Shown in pieces: positions 63,172 through 64,000 of a stretch of 64,000 bases of DNA. Under the pieces are notes generated by a model. It was not told the origin of the DNA and made no database searches. It saw nothing but the letters and a program-made list of their open reading frames with translations. Numbering within the stretch: position 1 is the first letter of the stretch; every line of letters begins with the position of its first letter. The translations under genes and the position numbers were made by a program. Origin of the DNA: Caballeronia arvi (GTDB lineage Bacteria > Pseudomonadota > Gammaproteobacteria > Burkholderiales > Burkholderiaceae); assembly GCF_001544695.2 (NCBI RefSeq), contig NZ_FCOM02000001.1:310001-374000 (forward strand), written 5' to 3'.

Positions 63172-63888
63172 ATGATGCGCCGTACTCTCGTCAAGTGGCT
63201 CTTTGCAACGTATTTGTTAGGCAGCGGCATCGTCTGGTCGATTCTGATCCTGCCGCTGTTTCCGTTCGTCGGCCGCAACGGGCGTTACCGGCTCGCGAGG
63301 CTCTGGTGCCGCGCGATGGTCGCGATGATGCGCGTCATCACCGGCGTCACATGCTCGATTGAAGGACTGGAGCATTTGCCGGATGGCCCGTGCATTATCC
63401 TGTCGCGGCACGAATCGACGTGGGAGACGCTGTCGTTCATGGCGCTCTTTCCGCGCCGCATCAGCTTCGTGTTCAAGCACGAACTCATGAACATTCCGTT
63501 CTTCGGCTGGGTGCTGCGCGGACTCGACATGGTGAGTCTCGATCGCGGCTCGATCCGTCAGGCGCATGCCGCCGTGACGCGCGAGTGCGCGGCGCGGCTG
63601 AAGAAAGGCGATTCCGTGGTGATCTTTCCCGAAGGCACGCGCGTCGCGCACGATGCGCCGCTCAAACTCGCTTCGGGCGGCGTGCGCCTTGCCTGCGCGA
63701 CGAAAGTGCCGGTCGTGCCCGTCGTGCATGACGCGGGCAAGGTGTGGCCGGCGAAGGGCTGGCCGGATCGGGGCGGCCATATCCGTGTGATCGTCACGTC
63801 CTGTTTGCCGCTCGATTGCGAGATTCCGCAGGAGTTGAACCGCATGGCGCAGTCGCAGATGGACGAGGCGCTCGCGGAGCTGCGCTAG
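63172..63888 (+). CDS. lysophospholipid acyltransferase (PlsC family)
   Basis: A 238-residue 1-acyl-sn-glycerol-3-phosphate acyltransferase-type protein. An N-terminal span (WLFATYLLGSGIVWSILILP) leads to 'CIILSRHESTWETLSFMALF', the HX4E variant of the catalytic HX4D box, normal in this subgroup. 'RRISFVFKHELMNIPFFGWV' and 'GLDMVSLDRGSIRQAHAAVT' follow, then 'SVVIFPEGTRVAHDAPLKLA', the FPEGTR substrate motif. It would acylate lysophosphatidate at the inner membrane in phospholipid synthesis. Two ATGs lie in tandem (63172 and 63175); no clear ribosome site distinguishes them. It is divergent from the pip gene. Confidence 0.88.
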   Translation: MMRRTLVKWLFATYLLGSGIVWSILILPLFPFVGRNGRYRLARLWCRAMVAMMRVITGVTCSIEGLEHLPDGPCIILSRHESTWETLSFMALFPRRISFVFKHELMNIPFFGWVLRGLDMVSLDRGSIRQAHAAVTRECAARLKKGDSVVIFPEGTRVAHDAPLKLASGGVRLACATKVPVVPVVHDAGKVWPAKGWPDRGGHIRVIVTSCLPLDCEIPQELNRMAQSQMDEALAELR

Positions 63889-63895
63889 CGGCCGG

Positions 63896-64000
63896 TCAGT
63901 AAAGGGGCCGTTTCTTCGCCGCGCACAAGCGGTTCACCGCGGCGATCAGCGTGCCCATATCGACGGGCTTGCGCAAATAGCCGTCGTAGCTGACGAACGC
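63896..64000 (-). CDS. response regulator receiver domain, C-terminal end only
   Basis: The last 34 residues of a protein that runs off the right edge. 'FVSYDGYLRKPVDMGTLIAA' followed by 'VNRLCAAKKRPLY' ends at a TGA. 'YLRKPVDMGTLIAAVNRL' is the classic end of a CheY-like receiver domain: the invariant Lys-Pro, then Val-Asp and the last helix. The protein is probably a hybrid kinase or stand-alone receiver whose receiver is at the C-terminus. The rest is outside the window. It is convergent with the acyltransferase gene, with seven bases between them. Confidence 0.7.
   Translation of the reverse strand, partial: AFVSYDGYLRKPVDMGTLIAAVNRLCAAKKRPLY

Overview
The window looks like a chromosomal segment of a Burkholderia-type beta-proteobacterium (Burkholderia, Paraburkholderia or Caballeronia). 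The reasons are its high GC content, long GC-rich shadow reading frames, and characteristic families: DUF934 with a nitrite/sulfite reductase, DUF2970, DUF4148, H-NS with an Ala/Lys tail, HutF/HutG histidine degradation, and an iaaA-gsi-peptidase cluster. The genus is an inference. No tRNA, rRNA, CRISPR array, insertion sequence or phage gene was recognised. The two ends cut genes: a PanE/ApbA-type reductase on the left and a response-regulator receiver domain on the right.

Layout. 1-9.4 kb: panE-like fragment and DUF2970; a sulfite/nitrite reductase with DUF934; two small heat-shock proteins; a lone amino-acid-binding protein; an H-NS/histone-tail hybrid; a small secreted protein; a MocR regulator divergent from an omega-amino acid:pyruvate aminotransferase; a PaaI thioesterase. 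9.4-14.8 kb: an EmrAB/OprM-like tripartite efflux operon with palindromic operators and a LysR regulator, then an AhpD-like protein. 15.4-21.7 kb: slipin/NfeD pair, BON-like periplasmic protein, YjbQ, an aspartate carbamoyltransferase with an N-terminal helix-turn-helix, a BrnTA toxin-antitoxin pair and CDP-diacylglycerol diphosphatase.

21.8-30.7 kb is a reductive pyrimidine catabolism locus: dihydropyrimidinase, NCS1 permease, PreA, PreT, a carbamoyl-amino-acid hydrolase and a divergent RutR-like regulator. A 617-bp inverted-repeat element sits between permease and dihydropyrimidinase. Its end product, beta-alanine (or beta-aminoisobutyrate), is a plausible substrate of the aminotransferase at 7.6 kb. 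31.5-36.2 kb is a histidine utilisation locus (hutH, hutC, hutF, hutG) without hutU or hutI, with HutC-like operators upstream of hutH. 36.2-37.5 kb: GNAT enzyme, CrcB and a small unknown protein.

37.5-46.6 kb is a tightly coupled eight-gene operon: RpiR regulator, isoaspartyl peptidase, GsiA, GsiB, GsiC, GsiD, a P1 (DmpA-like) aminopeptidase and an M55 D-aminopeptidase. It appears to import and cleave unusual peptides or glutathione-like compounds. 46.8-56 kb: YbdG-like mechanosensitive channel, LysR regulator, YciI protein, a DUF937-OmpA fusion, GlsB-type membrane protein, Lrp/LysE exporter pair and a ROK regulator. 55.6-62 kb is signalling-rich: a 7TM-PAS-GGDEF-EAL protein, a FeeM-like N-acyltransferase, a possible 29-residue small protein, and an EAL protein with an extra C-terminal domain. 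62-64 kb: proline iminopeptidase and a PlsC-type acyltransferase.

The most interesting items are the inverted-repeat element in the pyrimidine operon, the HTH-aspartate carbamoyltransferase fusion with a perfect palindrome just upstream, and the paired operators at the MocR, efflux, hut and pyrimidine promoters. All family assignments come from reading the protein sequences, not from database searches.
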